NCBI RefSeq assembly: GCF_002312815.1
Contig: NZ_NKQJ01000001.1
Span: 310,126-374,125 of the forward strand
Direction of reading: 5' to 3'
Origin: Agaribacterium haliotis
GTDB lineage: Bacteria; Pseudomonadota; Gammaproteobacteria; Pseudomonadales; Cellvibrionaceae
DNA: 64,000 nt
Under the pieces are notes generated by a model. The model saw only the letters and a program-made list of their open reading frames with translations, was not told the origin of the DNA and made no database searches. How positions within the stretch are numbered: position 1 is the first letter of the stretch; every line of letters starts with the position of its first letter. Of the stretch, positions 20,101-28,572 are shown one piece after another. Made by a program: the position numbers and the translations under genes.

Positions 20101-20911
20101 CACGAATAACCCTTCCCTCCAGGTCGCGGGCGGTAAACACCGACGCACTTTGGGCTTCAAGCGGATCGGCAATACGATAAGAGCCCTCTTCCCAGTTGTT
20201 TTCAATGCGATCTTCCCGAGTCGAGTTTTTATCCGCCGTTAGCGTAAAAACCACGCCAAAGCTGTCGTCAAAAAATTTATCGCCGTAAGAGCCAGAGATG
20301 CGGTAGTCGTTGGAGCCTCGAAATTCATTGTGGCGGCCCTCTGCGGTTAAAATACGGCGGCGCTCTGCCAACGCTAAAGGCTGCAGCGTATTGAGTTCAA
20401 TATTCGCGCCTAAAGAACCTTCATTCTGGTCTGCTGCAGCTGTTTTGATTACATTAATTGACGATAAAATATCGGCGGAGAACGAACTTAAATCAACACT
20501 GTTATTGGAGGTTGCGTCATCGCCCGGGCCGGCTAAGCCCCCGGTCAATTCAACACCGTTCATCGAAATAACGTTTTGGCTTGGGCTTGCACCGCGAACA
20601 GTGATACGAGCCCCTTCGCCTGACTCTTCAGTAACACTAACGCCAGTGATGCGCGACAGAGCATCGGCGATATTCTGGTCGGTAGATTTACCCACATCTT
20701 CTGCAAAGATTGAATCGCTGACCGTATCGGCCAAACGCTTTGAATCAACTGCGCGTTCAACAGATTGGCGAAAACCGGTAACAATTAGCTCTTCAGCTAA
20801 TAGATTCTCGTCATTTTCCGTCGCCGCTTCCTCCTGCGCATAAATAGGCGCACTGACAAAAGCGCCCATAACCGCGGCGGAAAGCGCGTGTAATTTAAAG
20901 TTGCGTCTCAT
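17165..20911 (-). CDS. TonB-dependent receptor for oligosaccharide uptake
   Basis: A 1248-residue outer-membrane receptor. Residues 1-25 are a signal peptide (ending IYA), the TonB box is in ELIVTGFRQSV (about residues 41-51), the plug domain includes NIADALSRITGVSV, ITVRGASPSQNVISMNGVEL and IDVIKT-like SINVIKTAAAD, and a long beta-barrel ends with RVGIRANF, with the usual terminal Phe. Its size and plug signature fit the carbohydrate-linked, Caulobacter-type TonB receptors rather than siderophore receptors. In this locus it would import carrageenan oligosaccharides released by the GH16 enzymes. No SusD homologue accompanies it. A sulfatase gene lies 108 bp upstream and the BIG2 lipoprotein 77 bp downstream, all on the same strand. 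Confidence 0.93.
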   Translation of the reverse strand: MRRNFKLHALSAAVMGAFVSAPIYAQEEAATENDENLLAEELIVTGFRQSVERAVDSKRLADTVSDSIFAEDVGKSTDQNIADALSRITGVSVTEESGEGARITVRGASPSQNVISMNGVELTGGLAGPGDDATSNNSVDLSSFSADILSSINVIKTAAADQNEGSLGANIELNTLQPLALAERRRILTAEGRHNEFRGSNDYRISGSYGDKFFDDSFGVVFTLTADKNSTREDRIENNWEEGSYRIADPLEAQSASVFTARDLEGRVIRVADYDGTAPDGYNPETETLVQAPFSVAAMQSTNLSTSITDRERVTGNLGLQFQPTDSTDIQLDLTHTKQTVDNDYLSFFLGYSGDTPQSDDINSSDGTNWITEWTSVDVENQTMARRFGRAAQGNTNTFESERELTTNVASLRLDQQLTDSLAMKFRAGYSQTTDELLDGRGVNTATWGTIRPGDLPSDSSQIEPIGFDCSTGKCSYQTGESYASYDPVFGLVTDVNTIFNPYDTRSSHIGNVTWRTNTQTDTNTSLNLDFDWDFDAFSITTIEFGAKYGTREKEVQTQNETLTTGTVLISRDDPNTSYSTNGMQNIRLDQFQTDEAFPFDDFAEGLDVDRSQPWFGGWPTADIDKALTLLSGQDPNSIGRAAVDAGSREIATDTAAAYVKANFEFLDGRLTANVGLRYVRDETEADGYGSARFTRPNWLYDAIDLFQDRQLANTDLAPCPVPADGRGWEYVDDNGNSVEPTDTNEDGTAYFLFDPANKADFNNCFDWRLTHAYVAGNTGTFPVNPDGSWRFVNPNTGENIYDVNRLLHVDYSSGTPVVVQNDGLTPTIYDPTQWNYDAWVNNPGSLPTTNTNSEAFRHFNTSGLIYGYVDHTTSFTGPLGNDPVAQTREAPVSDRATQNILLPSMTLNFQINDDMILRGAVSRTMTRAPADWLNPRLQIIENVWDPQDAGEKGNTELKPLTSDNFDLSYEWYFGDANMLSAGFFYKGLKNMPLQVQSYYHYENIRGDYYPADLNVLMDYDTSRSPLTSDCAAQRSVGNFSADNDGWSFNCRDLVVTETVNGSEGKIEGLELGYTQIYDFLPGMLANTGVQANYTYQYSTNDPVETSDGRVEDPLPNPWTPQHSANLTLFWENEKVELRLANRYTGVQMTERTVGGAIWKDATNRMDFSASYHINDFLSVSFNALNVLDETHRTFYTLNQSRMGVEEDGVTPHFVSEDWGFYGDTHDERTVSNWKTGRQFRVGIRANF

Positions 20912-20945
20912 GTGGTTTCTCCACTATTGCTATTGTTTTTAGGCT

Positions 20946-20960
20946 TTCGGTAAAACCGAA
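20946..20960. other. Small inverted repeat upstream of the TonB receptor gene
   Basis: TTCGGT AAA ACCGAA, six perfect pairs with a 3-nt loop, in the 107-bp gap between the sulfatase stop and the receptor start. No T-run follows on the minus strand, so it may be an operator or a leader hairpin rather than a terminator. It does not resemble the GntR operator. Confidence 0.4.
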
Positions 20961-21018
20961 CCCGTCCACCAGATTATTAAATCCCCAAACCCAGATATTT
21001 GGCCGTGACAAAGGTGAG

Positions 21019-22452
21019 TTAGCGATATTTGTCCATACGATCTATATCGTATTTTTCGTATTCTTTTTTCAGCATCCACAGCGGTCGCTCAAGCGTGAGC
21101 TCCCACTCGAACAAAGCTTTATACATTTCCCGATATCGCTGTGGTTCTTGTGAGGCTAAATTATTGTGCTCACCAACATCTTCAGCGGAGATAAAATAAA
21201 GCTCCGCCGGTCGGTCTGGAAAACGTATAAGTTTCCAGTCGCCCTTGCGAATTGATGCGCGTGCATCTTTTTTCCAATACAAGTATTCGTGTGGACGAGC
21301 GTTTGTCTTGCCGGTAATAAACGGCTGTAAATCAACACCGTCAATATCGGCCAGAGATGTATCAAGCCCCGCCGCCGCAGAAAATGTTGGCAGCAAATCA
21401 AGTGTACTTACAGGAAAGTCGTAATGACTGCCCTGCTCGATCACACCCGGCCATTTAATCAAAAAAGGCACTCGAATGCCGCCCTCTAAATGATTGCTTT
21501 TAGTGCCACTTAAGGGTTTATTAAGTGAAGCGTTTTTATCAGAAGGGCCGCCGTTGTCATTTGTAAATACAATAATGGTATTGTCGGCAACACCAAGCTC
21601 ATTGAGCGTTGATAGAATTGTGCCACTGGCCCTATCCATGGCAAGCATCATCGCCGCATAGGTTTTTCGAGTTCCATTAAGGTTTGGAAACTTCGCTAGG
21701 TCTTGCTCTGTCGCCTCCATCGGTGTGTGCGGTGCATTAAAAGACACGTAGGCAAAAAACGGCTTATCTGAAGCAACCGAGCGTTTGATAAAGTCATTGG
21801 TTTGATCAGCGAGAAAATCTGTCAGGTAATAATCCGGCTCAAAATAGTTGGCAAAACCCTTTTCCATACGCTTATCTTGAAAAATTGGGTCGGAAGACTG
21901 GAGGCGCTCTTCAGGATAGGCAAAGAAACTTCGGTCACCACCGCGAAAACCAACAAATTCATCAAAACCTCGCTTTAACGGATGGTATTGATCGGCGTTG
22001 CCCAGATGCCACTTACCAAATACCGCCGTTTGATAGCCCGCTGTTTTCAAGTAATCTGCAATGGTTTTTTCACTTAAGGGCAGGCCCATATCGTCGAAAT
22101 TTAGCGCCGACACAGGGCTCATAAATCCCGGAACATTGTTTTCTTCGTAACCAAAGCGCTGTTGATATTTGCCCGTCATTAAACCCGCGCGGGACGGGCC
22201 ACAAGTGGGGTCACTTACATAGGCCTGCTTAAATACCATGCCTTGTGATGCGAGCTTGTCTAAGTTAGGCGTACGGATCTCATCACTTCCGGTAAAGCCA
22301 AAATCCGCATAACCGGCATCATCGCTGAAGATAAGTACAATATTGGGTTTTTCCCCTGCAACACCATGTGCATTTGGTGTTTGCTCTTTGGCGCAGGCCT
22401 GCAGCGAAAACACCAAACTTAAACAGGCTAAAGTGTATGTGATTTTATTCAT
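21019..22452 (-). CDS. Lipoprotein family S1 sulfatase
   Basis: Start chosen at the ATG at 22452, with GAGAAG about 8 nt upstream; it yields a lipoprotein signal (SLQAC, Cys20), whereas the longer in-frame start has no signal. The 477-residue sulfatase has the metal pair D44-D45 in [16 protein letters not shown] and the formylglycine motif C84-G-P-S-R88. Other family segments include [21 protein letters not shown] and [14 protein letters not shown]. It differs clearly from the first sulfatase in sequence, so the two probably act at different sulfate positions or at different stages. Membrane anchoring suggests the periplasm. It precedes the TonB receptor gene on the same strand. Substrate (for example galactose-4-sulfate of kappa- or iota-carrageenan oligosaccharides) is inferred. 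Confidence 0.92.
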   Translation of the reverse strand: MNKITYTLACLSLVFSLQACAKEQTPNAHGVAGEKPNIVLIFSDDAGYADFGFTGSDEIRTPNLDKLASQGMVFKQAYVSDPTCGPSRAGLMTGKYQQRFGYEENNVPGFMSPVSALNFDDMGLPLSEKTIADYLKTAGYQTAVFGKWHLGNADQYHPLKRGFDEFVGFRGGDRSFFAYPEERLQSSDPIFQDKRMEKGFANYFEPDYYLTDFLADQTNDFIKRSVASDKPFFAYVSFNAPHTPMEATEQDLAKFPNLNGTRKTYAAMMLAMDRASGTILSTLNELGVADNTIIVFTNDNGGPSDKNASLNKPLSGTKSNHLEGGIRVPFLIKWPGVIEQGSHYDFPVSTLDLLPTFSAAAGLDTSLADIDGVDLQPFITGKTNARPHEYLYWKKDARASIRKGDWKLIRFPDRPAELYFISAEDVGEHNNLASQEPQRYREMYKALFEWELTLERPLWMLKKEYEKYDIDRMDKYR

Positions 22453-22486
22453 ATTATTCTTCTCGTACTTCTGCACTAAGACATAC

Positions 22487-22517
22487 AGGTTGAGCCAGAA
22501 ATGTTCTGGCTCAACCT
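22487..22517. repeat. Perfect 31-nt stem-loop in the sulfatase leader region
   Basis: Two 14-nt arms (AGGTTGAGCCAGAA and its exact complement) around a 3-nt ATG loop, 35-65 nt upstream of the sulfatase start. Neither strand has a T-run after the stem, so it is not a standard intrinsic terminator. It could be a leader hairpin, an mRNA-stabilising structure or the remnant of an extragenic repeat. The rest of the 274-bp gap 22453-22726 shows nothing I can name. Confidence 0.8.
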
Positions 22518-22726
22518 GATGACGCAACAAGCGCATCTAGTTGCCGACACCCTTGTCAAATACGTCAACGGTGCTTCACCTGGCACTCAGACCCCAAGGT
22601 CGAGCTGTTTATTGCTTTTTTATTGTTGTTTTTATACGTTATTAACAGTACGTACTTCGTGTAACCGCTAATCCTTTGTGCCTACAAAAATTCATACCGC
22701 GTAAAAAAATGGGCACTCCTTTGCCG

Positions 22727-23476
22727 CTAACTGTAGGCTCGAACTGATTTACAAGCTTGCGCTAAACGATCGCAAACACTTGTCAACATCTTTTCAACGG
22801 CTCGCTTTGCAAGCGGGCCGTTGCGGCTGGCAATAGCTTCATAGAGTTCGCGATGAATGGGTACTGATACCGCGTTCTCGCGCGGGTCCTGGTTTGTTAC
22901 CCTTACACTTAAAAGCAATGCTGAATAAATAACGCTTTCCATCGCCGTTAAAAACTCATTGTGGGCGGCTCGCAATACTGCTCGGTGAAAACGAGCGTCG
23001 GCAACAATAAAGTTTTCGATACTGCCCTTTTCATTTTCCATCGCTACGCACGCCGCGCCGATACGCTTTATATCTTCATCCGATGCTCGCTCAGCGGCCC
23101 AGCTCGCCGCAACGGGCTCTATAGCTTTGCGAATATCTAACAGTTCATCGAGGAATTTAGGGTTTGGTGTTGCCGTTAAGTGCCACGCCAATACGTCGTC
23201 GTCCCACATCATCCACTGATCGCGCGGGCGAACTCGGGTTCCACGCCCCCTGCGAACCTCTAATAAACCTTTGCCAACAAGTATTTTGACCGCGTCGCGA
23301 ATCACCACCCGGCTAACTTGGTATCTGTCTGCAAGCGCATTTTCATCGTCAATCATTTCTGACGCGGCATAGGCACCAGAGACAATGCGGCGCCCCATTT
23401 CTCGCGCTACCTGTACCGGTAAACTCGGGGTAATTGTGGCAGCGCCTTTTAAGTCGTAATAGATCAACTCACTCAT
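22727..23476 (-). CDS. GntR-family (FadR-type, FCD) transcriptional regulator 1
   Basis: Start chosen at the ATG at 23476 (MSELIYYDLKG), matching the start of its paralogue; a longer frame starting at 23512 would run through the operator. The 249-residue product has an N-terminal winged helix (DDENALADRYQVSRVVIRDAVKILVGKGLLEVRRGRGTRV region, about residues 40-85) and a C-terminal all-helical FCD effector domain with the D..FH motif (VADARFH) and a further His (PIHREL). The last His usual in metal-binding FCD domains seems replaced (KMLTSV). It is the likely repressor of the locus, induced by a pathway sugar acid. A perfect operator lies 12-26 bp before its start, so it probably represses itself. 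It is highly similar to the regulator at 27554. Confidence 0.9.
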   Translation of the reverse strand: MSELIYYDLKGAATITPSLPVQVAREMGRRIVSGAYAASEMIDDENALADRYQVSRVVIRDAVKILVGKGLLEVRRGRGTRVRPRDQWMMWDDDVLAWHLTATPNPKFLDELLDIRKAIEPVAASWAAERASDEDIKRIGAACVAMENEKGSIENFIVADARFHRAVLRAAHNEFLTAMESVIYSALLLSVRVTNQDPRENAVSVPIHRELYEAIASRNGPLAKRAVEKMLTSVCDRLAQACKSVRAYS

Positions 23477-23487
23477 AGCAACTATAA

Positions 23488-23502
23488 AAACATATGATGT
23501 TT
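23488..23502. promoter_or_regulatory. Predicted GntR operator at the start of regulator gene 1 (site 4)
   Basis: AAACATATGATGTTT, with AAACAT / ATGTTT arms, identical to the core of site 5 at 27367-27381. It is immediately upstream of the regulator start codon, a position expected for autorepression. Confidence 0.75.
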
Positions 23503-23603
23503 GATCATTCAATATATATTTTATGTTTTTAAACGTAAAAACTGAAATAAGGGAGACTTTTATGCGTATTTACTGATAAGCCGAAAAAAGAAATAACACG
23601 CAC

Positions 23604-23628
23604 AAAAAAGGCGCCGCTTAGGGCGCCT
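23604..23628 (-). terminator. Intrinsic terminator of the MFS-GH127 operon
   Basis: A 7-bp perfect GC-rich stem AGGCGCC / GGCGCCT with a 6-nt loop (23609-23628). On the minus strand it is followed by TTTTTT. It lies 34 bp past the GH127 stop codon. Confidence 0.88.
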
Positions 23629-23661
23629 GGATGGCATACAAGAAAAAAGTGATGCGGCCAG

Positions 23662-25638
23662 CTAAGACCAAATAACCGGCATAAATACCGTCATTTCTGC
23701 CTCACCGCGATTCGACCAGCTGTAGTACGGCACAAATTGCACAGCTTGCGAAACAAAGTTCGGCTTTGATACGGCTCTGTACATACCCGGCTCATTGTCT
23801 TGGCGCAGCTGTATATCTGCGTGAATGGTGCTCACCCCACCGAGCAGCCCCGCCTGGTGCTTTAAGCTAAACGAGGTATTACTCGGTAAATATACATCGG
23901 TAATACTCGCCGACTCGGGAAGGTCTGGCGATTCAATACAATAAACAACGGGGCCGCGCTTTAACGCCACTTGGTTGCGCACTTCCTCGATGCGATGGTG
24001 GCCTTCAATCAGGGTAATCGGCATAGGCAAATCAAGCTCTATAACATCGCCTGCACGCCACTCGCGCGTGAGCTTAGCAAACTCACCGGGAACTAAACTG
24101 AGCTCAACAGGCTTGCCATTAATACGTAAGCTCGCCTCGTCGGACCACTGAGGTATACGCAGTAAAATATCAAATGCCTGCTCTTTGCAGGCGTCGATAA
24201 CAATCTTTACCGCGCCCTGCCACGGATAGTCTGTCGTCTGAGTAAGCGCCAGTTGGGAACCGTCGGACATCGTTGTCGACAACTGGTTGCCGCCATAGAG
24301 GTTGACTGAAATACCATTTTCAGCCAAACCATAAGCCCACAGCGACGACTTAGCGATGGTGCGAACCAAGTTTGGCGGGCAGCAAAAACAAAATAGATAG
24401 GGTTCGCGGTCCGGCGACTCGGTATTCATACTTTCGTAATCGCGAGCGCCGTGAATTTTTCTAAGTGGATTGGCGTAATAATATTTTTTACCACAGACAC
24501 TAATGCCCGACAGGCTGGAGTTGTGTAACACCAACTCCATAATATCTGCGTATTTAGACTCACCTTTAATGCCCAACATGCGATGACTAAACATCGCATT
24601 GCAAATATTTGCGCAGGTTTCATTGTAGGCCGTCATATTGGGCATCATATACTCGTCGATAAAACCTTCTTCGATCATGTCTCGACGCGGCGATGCTCCG
24701 TAATGAGTTTGGCCAACGGCACCGGTGGCATACATCTTTTTCTCTGTAACGTTATTCCACAAGCGATCAAGCGCGTCGATCAACGCCTGCTCGCCTGTTT
24801 CCGCATACACATCTGCAGCGCCGGCATAATAATAAAGCGCTAGTACCGCGTGGCCAGCTGCTTCTGTTTCCTCTCTTAAAGGCACACGCTCTTGCACCAT
24901 ATCGCCAATCGGATAACCCTCAGTACTTGAATCGTGCACCATTTCCGACTGGCCGCGATTGTTAATAAACTGCTCGGCAAGCTCAAGGTAGGCCTTGTTA
25001 CCAACCGTTCGGTAGAGTTCAACCAAACCCATAATCTGGGTTTGATTAAAACCAAAACGGCGCAAGTGAGGCGGGTTCGGGCCAAAGGTTTTCAGCAGTA
25101 AATCAGCGTTTTTTAGCGCAATATCAAGCAAGTTTGATTTACCCGTCATGCGGTGGTGAATGCAAGCGGTGGTATACAGGTGCCCGCAGTTATACATTTC
25201 GTGATATTTACGGTTTGAAAAATGCTCGATGCCGTTGATCTGAATGTAGGCGTGCAGATAGCCGTCGTCTTCCTGAGCTGCGGCAATGACCTCGATTATT
25301 TCGTCGAGCTCCTCAAGCAGTTTTTGCTCGCCATTTAAGCCATAGATATAACAGGCCGCTTCCATCCATTTAAAAAAATCAGCGTCGTGCCAGTACTCAC
25401 CACCAAATTCACCCTGCATTAAACCTGCGGCAATTTTCAGGTTGTTTAAACCGTGACCGACATCCCCCTTTAGTAGCTCCCCCATGTACGGAACCATCGT
25501 CTCTTCGCACAATTTCGTTTTTTCCGCCCAAAAACCTTCTGTCCATCGACAGTCGCCCATATTAACGGAGCGCAGTTTTACATGGGGGCTTGCAGAAGTA
25601 TCTATCTCTGTTTTTTTGTGGCTGAATTTGCTTGTCAT
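23662..25638 (-). CDS. GH127 enzyme, predicted cytosolic exo-alpha-1,3-(3,6-anhydro)-D-galactosidase
   Basis: A 658-residue GH127 (former DUF1680) protein. The cysteine-glycosidase site is complete: zinc ligands E340 and C342 in NETCANIC, and the C419-C420 pair in CFCCPPN, one of which is the nucleophile; spacing matches the beta-L-arabinofuranosidase HypBA1 (E338, C340, C417, C418). Known GH127 enzymes act on beta-L-arabinofuranosides, but members of GH127 and GH129 in the Zobellia galactanivorans carrageenan regulon release 3,6-anhydro-D-galactose from the non-reducing end of carrageenan oligosaccharides. With the anhydrogalactose genes here, that activity is the best guess. No signal peptide is visible, so it should act in the cytosol on what the MFS porter, encoded 80 bp upstream in the same operon, brings in. 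Confidence 0.88.
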   Translation of the reverse strand: MTSKFSHKKTEIDTSASPHVKLRSVNMGDCRWTEGFWAEKTKLCEETMVPYMGELLKGDVGHGLNNLKIAAGLMQGEFGGEYWHDADFFKWMEAACYIYGLNGEQKLLEELDEIIEVIAAAQEDDGYLHAYIQINGIEHFSNRKYHEMYNCGHLYTTACIHHRMTGKSNLLDIALKNADLLLKTFGPNPPHLRRFGFNQTQIMGLVELYRTVGNKAYLELAEQFINNRGQSEMVHDSSTEGYPIGDMVQERVPLREETEAAGHAVLALYYYAGAADVYAETGEQALIDALDRLWNNVTEKKMYATGAVGQTHYGASPRRDMIEEGFIDEYMMPNMTAYNETCANICNAMFSHRMLGIKGESKYADIMELVLHNSSLSGISVCGKKYYYANPLRKIHGARDYESMNTESPDREPYLFCFCCPPNLVRTIAKSSLWAYGLAENGISVNLYGGNQLSTTMSDGSQLALTQTTDYPWQGAVKIVIDACKEQAFDILLRIPQWSDEASLRINGKPVELSLVPGEFAKLTREWRAGDVIELDLPMPITLIEGHHRIEEVRNQVALKRGPVVYCIESPDLPESASITDVYLPSNTSFSLKHQAGLLGGVSTIHADIQLRQDNEPGMYRAVSKPNFVSQAVQFVPYYSWSNRGEAEMTVFMPVIWS

Positions 25639-25718
25639 ATAATAAAATACCTAATAAAAGTCGCTACACGGCCAGTTGCCGAGCACGCAGGCGCTGCGGC
25701 AATCTAAAGCTAAAACAC

Positions 25719-27284
25719 TTAGGCCGGAACCAAATCTTTCTCAATCGTCTCAAGAGATTTACCCTTGGTTTCCGGCAGCAGCATGTACATCAGTGCAAAA
25801 CCGACAACAGCAATCACCGCATACAGCAAAAACACATTGGCAGCACCAAAGGTATTTAGCTTCCACGGGAACAGCTCGCTAATAGCCCACGACGAGAGCG
25901 TTTGTACCATCGCAGCAAATGGCAGCGCCACACTGCGCACGTTATTGGGAAATATTTCCGACAATATCACCCAGAGTATCGGGCCAATCGACATATTAAA
26001 TGCGGCGATAATGGCAAAAATACCGAATAGAACTAAAGCTGGCTTTACCCCATCGATGCTGTGATTAATGACTGCTCCGGTCGCCAGCGGTAACTCTTTT
26101 TTACTTAAGTGCTGAGCAAGTGCAGCTTTTAGCTCGACATCGTTTTGATAGCTTTGACCGAGCATCGGCTCAAGCTTGGCAAGGTCTATACCTTTGCCTT
26201 GAAGCTCCTGGCTTATACTCTGCATTGCGAGTTCATCGAGGTGGTAGTCGCTGTCTTTAAAACCTACCCAGCTGGAAAGGTGCGCAACAACGACCAGGAT
26301 TAAGCCCGCCAGTGTCAGAAAACGCCGGCCGAGTTTTTCAACAAAAAATATGGCAATAAAAACTGCGGCAAGATTGACCACGGACATAATCACCGTTTGC
26401 ATAAAGCCATCTTCCGTACTCATGCCTACCTGCTCAAAAATCATTGGAGCAAAAGACAAGATCGCATTCATGCCGGTACCGCCCTGAACCACCGCATAGA
26501 CAATTGCAATGGAAAGAACCAGAGTCATACGCTTGCTGAACAGGCGCTTTAACTGGGTAAAGGTATTACTACTGCTTTGCTGATGAAAACTTTCAACAAC
26601 TTCTTTTATAGTGCTGTCAACTTGCTCTGGTGGAACCGTCTTTTCTAATACTGCACGCGCCTCTTGCTCGCGCCCCTTTTTAAGTAGCCAGCGCGGAGAT
26701 TCGGGCAGCCGAAAAACCAGCGCCACCCATACGGCGTTGAAAATGAGTTCCGCACCAAGCATAAAGCGCCAGACATTTTCAGCGTTTAACAAGCGAATAT
26801 CATCGAGATATTTAATTAAAAAGAAGTTGATCGCTGAGGCCAGGAAAACTCCCAGTGCAATCATCAACTGATTGACCGAAACAAATTTACCTCGCTTGTC
26901 TGGTGTCGCGATCTCACCGATATACATTGCCGATACAGTAATTGACGCAAAGGCAGCGCCGCCTATTAAGCGGCCAACAACCAGCATTTCATAGCTCAGC
27001 GCAAAGGCTGAGAGTATCGACGACAGCGAATAAGCCAGGGCGATGGCCAACAATACGCGCTGGCGGCCAAAGCGCTCACACAGCGTACCGACAAACAGCA
27101 GTGCGCCAACCACACCGAGAAAACCGATACCAACCACGCGCCCCGTCTGCAGGTCATCAAGCTCAAATAAAGAACTGATATAGCGGATTGCGCCTGAAAT
27201 ATTCATAAAATCCAGGCCAAAAATAAAACCACCGAAAGCGGCGATCAGGGCGTATTTTGTTACATTATTATTGCTATAAGCCAT
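25719..27284 (-). CDS. MFS sugar porter, predicted importer of a carrageenan-derived disaccharide or monosaccharide
   Basis: A 521-residue transporter of the sugar-porter (SP) branch of the major facilitator superfamily, with about 12 membrane segments. Signatures: FGGFIFGLDFMNISGAI in TM1, GRVVGIGFLG, ERFGRQRVLL (loop 2-3 motif), PESPRWLLKKGR at the end of TM6, and PETKGKSLETIE at the C-terminus. One external loop is enlarged: about 65 residues (near residues 335-400, DSDYHLDELAMQS to LPLATG) lie between late membrane segments, much more than in typical hexose porters. A GGGAAG-like ribosome site precedes the start. It is upstream of GH127, with an operator at 27366-27382, so it probably imports the GH127 substrate or galactose/anhydrogalactose into the cytosol. 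Substrate inferred. Confidence 0.9.
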   Translation of the reverse strand: MAYSNNNVTKYALIAAFGGFIFGLDFMNISGAIRYISSLFELDDLQTGRVVGIGFLGVVGALLFVGTLCERFGRQRVLLAIALAYSLSSILSAFALSYEMLVVGRLIGGAAFASITVSAMYIGEIATPDKRGKFVSVNQLMIALGVFLASAINFFLIKYLDDIRLLNAENVWRFMLGAELIFNAVWVALVFRLPESPRWLLKKGREQEARAVLEKTVPPEQVDSTIKEVVESFHQQSSSNTFTQLKRLFSKRMTLVLSIAIVYAVVQGGTGMNAILSFAPMIFEQVGMSTEDGFMQTVIMSVVNLAAVFIAIFFVEKLGRRFLTLAGLILVVVAHLSSWVGFKDSDYHLDELAMQSISQELQGKGIDLAKLEPMLGQSYQNDVELKAALAQHLSKKELPLATGAVINHSIDGVKPALVLFGIFAIIAAFNMSIGPILWVILSEIFPNNVRSVALPFAAMVQTLSSWAISELFPWKLNTFGAANVFLLYAVIAVVGFALMYMLLPETKGKSLETIEKDLVPA

Positions 27285-27365
27285 GGTCTTCCCAACGCTA
27301 AATGAGTCATGCCGGGACGCGCAAGCTTTTGCTTACAGCAGTAACGGCAAGTTAATGCACAAATA

Positions 27366-27382
27366 TAAACATATGATGTTTA
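27366..27382. promoter_or_regulatory. Predicted GntR operator of the MFS-GH127 operon (site 5)
   Basis: TAAACATATGATGTTTA, a 17-bp palindrome whose core is identical to site 4. It lies 82 bp upstream of the MFS porter start in the gap between the porter and regulator 2. Confidence 0.78.
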
Positions 27383-27492
27383 ACAATTCAACTAGTTTAG
27401 TCATTTGAAGCACAAATGCCGACTCAGAGAATCTATAGTGCCACCAGCGCAGATCCCCGGTTAAAAACGCATAGACAAGCTACTATTCAGGC

Positions 27493-27519
27493 AAAAAAAA
27501 GCCCCGCTAAGCGAGGCTT
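27493..27519 (-). terminator. Intrinsic terminator of regulator gene 2
   Basis: A 9-bp stem (AAGCCCCGC with GCGAGGCTT, one mismatch) with a TAA loop, followed on the minus strand by eight T. It lies 34 bp downstream of the stop at 27554. Confidence 0.88.
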
Positions 27520-27553
27520 TCTCTAAATGTATAAAAGCGGAATAAGCGCAAAC

Positions 27554-28300
27554 TTATAAACCTGCGAAACCTTCGACATTCTTTTTCAGCTTGCGACAGG
27601 CGTCATCGAGCAGCTTTTGCGTCAGCTTTTCTGCTTTGTCGCCGTTGCGTGCGGCAATCGCCTCAAATACATCGCGATGGTATTGCACGGTACTTTTATT
27701 CTTGCGCGGATCCTGATTGGTCATATTGACACTGACGATAATGGCCGAGTAAATAACGCCTTCCATCGCAGCGAGAAACTCATTGTGCGCGGCTTTGAGC
27801 ACCACTCGGTGAAAGCCGGCATCCGCAACAATAAAGTTCTCAACGGCGCCTACGTCACTTTCCATACGCTCTATCGCCGCGCGAATATCATCAATATCCT
27901 CATCGGTTGCGCGCTCGGCTGCCCAGCGCGAGGCTTTGGGCTCAAAAGCCAGGCGAATATCCATCAACTGCTTGAGAAACTCAGCTTTAGGTGTCGAACT
28001 CAAATGCCAGGCCAAGACATCATCGTCGAGCATAACCCACTGACCGCGAGGTTTAACACGTGTGCCGATGCCCCGACGCACATCCAACATGCCTTTGCCA
28101 ACTAAAATTTTCACCGCATCGCGCACCACCACACGGCTGACTTGATAGCGCTCGGCCAAGGCGTTTTCATCGTCAATTAGCGAGCCAGGTTCTATATTGC
28201 CGGCAACAATGCGGCGCCCAAGCTCCCTTGCGACCTGAACGGGCAGGCTCGGAGACATCGTCGCCGCGCCTTTCAGATCGTAATAAACCAACTCACTCAC
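27554..28300 (-). CDS. GntR-family (FadR-type, FCD) transcriptional regulator 2
   Basis: A 248-residue paralogue of the regulator at 22727. The winged-helix parts are almost identical (DDENALAERYQVSRVVVRD and KILVGKGMLDVRRG), so both should read the same operator. The FCD domain keeps VADAGFH and YHRDVFEAI but differs more overall, which suggests a different effector or affinity. As in its paralogue, the fourth usual metal-ligand His is not evident (KLLDDACRKL). Unlike the paralogue it has no operator copy in its own upstream region (28301-28572), so it may be expressed constitutively. It lies at the edge of the carrageenan locus, next to the divergent mutS gene. Confidence 0.9.
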   Translation of the reverse strand: MSELVYYDLKGAATMSPSLPVQVARELGRRIVAGNIEPGSLIDDENALAERYQVSRVVVRDAVKILVGKGMLDVRRGIGTRVKPRGQWVMLDDDVLAWHLSSTPKAEFLKQLMDIRLAFEPKASRWAAERATDEDIDDIRAAIERMESDVGAVENFIVADAGFHRVVLKAAHNEFLAAMEGVIYSAIIVSVNMTNQDPRKNKSTVQYHRDVFEAIAARNGDKAEKLTQKLLDDACRKLKKNVEGFAGL

Positions 28301-28572
28301 ACCATACCCCTTAATTGCTTATGGTTTTCCATACAATCGAAGATAATACCTGTATAGACCACACAAAGATAGCATCTAAGCAGTAAGGCAGCATTGCTGC
28401 GCGGTGCATACTTTTCAAGCCTGACGACGCTTGTGCTATGCTTGCCGCCCTCGCGAACAGGCTGTAAAAGCTGGCATCCAGGGCCGCCTTTTTGCCTTGT
28501 AGAAAGCCGCAAGCTCTGGCTTATTCCATTGCCTAGCCGCCTAAAAACCTCAAACAATCAGCACACAAGAGC

